The position numbers and the translations under genes are program-made. Of a stretch of DNA of 56,257 nt, positions 55,201 to 56,257 are shown piece by piece. Each line of letters starts with the position of its first letter. Position 1 is the first letter of the stretch. This DNA comes from Gottfriedia acidiceleris (GTDB lineage: Bacteria > Bacillota > Bacilli > Bacillales > Bacillaceae_G): NCBI RefSeq assembly GCF_004138285.1, contig NZ_SCFN01000027.1:1-56257 (forward strand). The letters are read 5' to 3'. A model generated the notes under the pieces. The model had not been told where the DNA came from, ran no database searches, and saw only the letters and a program-made list of their open reading frames with translations.

Positions 55201-56040
55201 GTACAGTTGCCCTCTGTTCGAACAGAGTGGGTTTCAGCAGTAAAAGATACTAGATGGTATCACATAGCAGCGGTATTAGACAGCTATTGGGAAGTACGTC
55301 AGCAAGTGGTTACGTATGAAAAAGGCGGAAAATTGGATGAAGAATTGTTCTCGCCGGTTGTCCGTCCACGGTTAGGTGAAGGCTATTGGACACCTTACCG
55401 GCTAGGGAACTATTTACACTTTAATATTCCTGCTTGGGCAGATTCAGGAAATGACTCAGGCGTCACCGGTTATGATGAATCCGTAAAAAATCAAACACTT
55501 AAATTATATCAGGGAGATACACTGATTAAAGAAGGAAAAGGACAAGCTATGTACTTAAATACTCCATTCCCTGAAGAAAAAACACAATATCGTTTAGTAA
55601 GTGATGCAAAGCGCGATCCGAATCGCTGGAAAACATCATTAAGTACGCATACGGAGTGGACGCTCTGGTCACAAAAAGAAGAGAATTTCTACACGAAGCT
55701 TCCGTTCTATTCACTGGATTATAAGGTTGAGACCGATATGAACGGTAACGCACTTGCAGCACCATCCACTGCACTCGAGCTATCTGTTGCAAAACTTGAT
55801 GATAAGGAGGGCTTTGGTAAATTAGAGTATGGTAAATTAGAGGGAGCTACATTAGAAGTTTCCTTTAATGAAGGTGAGTCATGGGAGACTGTGCAACTTG
55901 AGCGTACAGCCGATAACAAGTGGGTAGCCAAGATCAACAATCCGAAGAATGCTGAATATGTATCATTACGAGCAGCTGCTTGGGATGATCTAGGCAACAA
56001 AATTACACAAGATGTGATTAAGGCCTATGGCTTAAAATAA
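52291..56040 (+). CDS. Large secreted subtilisin-like serine protease (S8) with PA domain
   Basis: This 1249-residue exported protease starts at GTG 52291, because AGGAGG lies 8 bases before it and a signal peptide begins there (LKTLIATSLSTVMLASSFYN). A propeptide region holds HKITLITGDVVTIKKIEGGK, seen also in actinobacterial S8 proteases. The catalytic triad is Asp249 (VAVLDTGIDPNHPDL), His281 (VYGHGTHVAST) and Ser451 (SGTSMATPHVAGA), with oxyanion Asn376 in AAGNAG. A fibronectin-like region and a PA-type domain (AGAKLLIIVNNEDKEFSAFV) follow, then ~400 C-terminal residues of unknown fold. It should degrade extracellular protein. It is more GC-rich than the rest of the window, which points to acquisition. 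No disruption is seen over 1249 codons. Confidence 0.95.
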   Translation: MKKIKLKTLIATSLSTVMLASSFYNVKAFDKTTLEKTLETSSIVNNTNLADEHKITLITGDVVTIKKIEGGKSVINVEPADQNGAGAQILNFGEETYVIPTSAMPYLAADKLDKDLFNVTELIENGYDDKSLSYLPVIVEYSESKARAVQTRKADPKGAKTVRVLESINGAALAASKKDADTFWEDITPEDAAEQKATPETVAFDQGFEKIWLDGRVKAALDQSVPQIGAPTAWESGYTGKGVKVAVLDTGIDPNHPDLADQIDETKSFVPGETADDVYGHGTHVASTVLGTGAASEGKNKGVAPEARLLVGKVLNNEGSGQESWIIDGMEWAAHNAKIVSMSLGGRSSDGTDPMAQAVNRLSEETGALFVIAAGNAGYEGSVGSPGTADAALTIGAVDKTDQIAYFSSKGPRYGDMGLKPDLSAPGVDIVAARSSLSSGSGSYRSMSGTSMATPHVAGAAAILLQKNPNWNGTQLKEALMSTSKKLDYSPYHIGSGRLDVPAAVFSTVRATGSLSFGFFKWPQDNAQPVQKTVTYTNDSDSAVILDLHADFKNGKGNAAPNGMLTVSESQITIPANGTKDVTVTLNPHLGDLGTRYEGHLTATDENGKQVAHTSMGMVKEEERYPLTFKATDRNGDPALTYVALFTKNYYQPYFFAVNGSTELRLPPGTYSAMSMMNVDTETDHRGMALVGTPEINLDGPQTVELDARKAEEISVEVPKKTEPSYQRMGYYRSLDGTALNHTVLMPVWIDKMYAVPIKEVKTGDFEFLTRWRLTKPMLEINFKGKVLDDIPLEGSTLLDGKYNLSTVYAGNGTPADYERLKAKGKAVIVDRNSEVTPSEQAVTAHAAGAKLLIIVNNEDKEFSAFVGNPNYTDIPLAVAGISKGEGDKVITAARSGNLNLFVEGEANTPYVYDLVDVHQDRIPEDLKYAPSNDELVKIDTRYKSDREAPGEEFRYDLRPYGGGVGFLQKVQLPSVRTEWVSAVKDTRWYHIAAVLDSYWEVRQQVVTYEKGGKLDEELFSPVVRPRLGEGYWTPYRLGNYLHFNIPAWADSGNDSGVTGYDESVKNQTLKLYQGDTLIKEGKGQAMYLNTPFPEEKTQYRLVSDAKRDPNRWKTSLSTHTEWTLWSQKEENFYTKLPFYSLDYKVETDMNGNALAAPSTALELSVAKLDDKEGFGKLEYGKLEGATLEVSFNEGESWETVQLERTADNKWVAKINNPKNAEYVSLRAAAWDDLGNKITQDVIKAYGLK

Positions 56041-56061
56041 TTCAAATGTAAAAGTTAAAAG

Positions 56062-56106
56062 ATAGCCTGCTGATTCTCTTGCGATTTTGCAGGCTATTTT
56101 TATTCT
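56062..56106 (+). terminator. Intrinsic terminator of the S8 protease gene
   Basis: GATAGCCTGC pairs with GCAGGCTAT(T) around ~17 bases, followed by TTTTTATT. It begins 21 bases past the stop. Confidence 0.85.
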
Positions 56107-56207
56107 CTTTTATTGCTACGGATAAGTTCGAATCTCTATCAGTATCTCTACCCACTTATTCAATTCTCTATAGATTGGCTCAAAAGTGCAGGGCTCATTC
56201 ACTTCTA

Positions 56208-56257
56208 ATTGAACTAACCTGCCATTTAGCCACCCATGCAGCGCTCGCGCTGCACCA
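56208..56257. repeat. Partial dispersed repeat at the window edge
   Basis: TTGAACTAACCTGCCATTTA matches the left arm of the dispersed repeat. It is followed by GCAGCGCTCGCGCTGC, a GC-rich hairpin not seen in other copies. The element continues beyond the window, so its type is uncertain. Confidence 0.5.

Overview
The window is AT-rich DNA (roughly one third G+C by eye) from a low-GC Gram-positive, spore-forming bacterium of the Bacillaceae. The evidence is AGGAGG-type ribosome binding sites, a GerA-family spore germination subunit, a hut operon controlled by a HutP-type antiterminator, an argCJBD operon, and many lipoprotein signals. I cannot name the species. No rRNA, tRNA, CRISPR array or prophage module was seen.

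Layout. 1-7.7 kb: small accessory genes (GNAT acetyltransferase, broken nucleotidyltransferase, orphan GerA-type subunit beside a DUF421 remnant, membrane proteins and lipoproteins, DUF2569 protein, RibD-type reductase). 7.9-8.25 kb: a degenerate 21/18-nt repeat array. 8.3-14.4 kb: the histidine utilisation operon hutP-hutH-hutU-hutI-hutG, with a recognisable promoter and a HutP-type attenuator. 14.5-23.4 kb: VOC protein, a GRDP-like gene with a Ser/Cys/His tail, PsiE, an MpsC-like protein, an ABC-F ATPase with a long leader that looks like an attenuator, a SIMPL protein, a DUF4822 lipoprotein and a broken ankyrin lipoprotein. 23.7-27.8 kb: a more GC-rich peptide-handling group (oligopeptide-binding lipoprotein, M20 amidohydrolase, S66 LD-carboxypeptidase). 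27.9-36.9 kb: a two-component system, acyl-CoA ligase, M50 protease, uridine-kinase-like P-loop protein, APH-type kinase and NUDIX hydrolase. 37.1-41.4 kb: argC-argJ-argB-argD with a promoter overlapped by an ARG-box-like site. 41.5-44.7 kb: a cardiolipin-synthase-like protein and an alpha/beta hydrolase-TetR operon with a perfect palindromic operator. 44.9-51.6 kb: an island of small or orphan genes, several broken, interspersed with a three-hairpin repeat, and ending in a decayed selenoprotein-B-family pseudogene. 52.3-56.0 kb: a large secreted subtilisin-type protease, more GC-rich than its surroundings.

Three themes run through the window. First, a dispersed hairpin repeat sits mostly just 3' of minus-strand genes, where one of its hairpins can act as an intrinsic terminator. 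One copy is interrupted by a small inverted-repeat insertion. Second, at least seven short accessory genes are out of frame by one base in a homopolymer, while the long core genes, which have many similar runs, are intact. This points to real decay or phase switching, although read errors cannot be excluded. Third, several regulatory leaders can be read directly: the hut attenuator, the ABC-F leader, the arg promoter/operator and the TetR palindrome.
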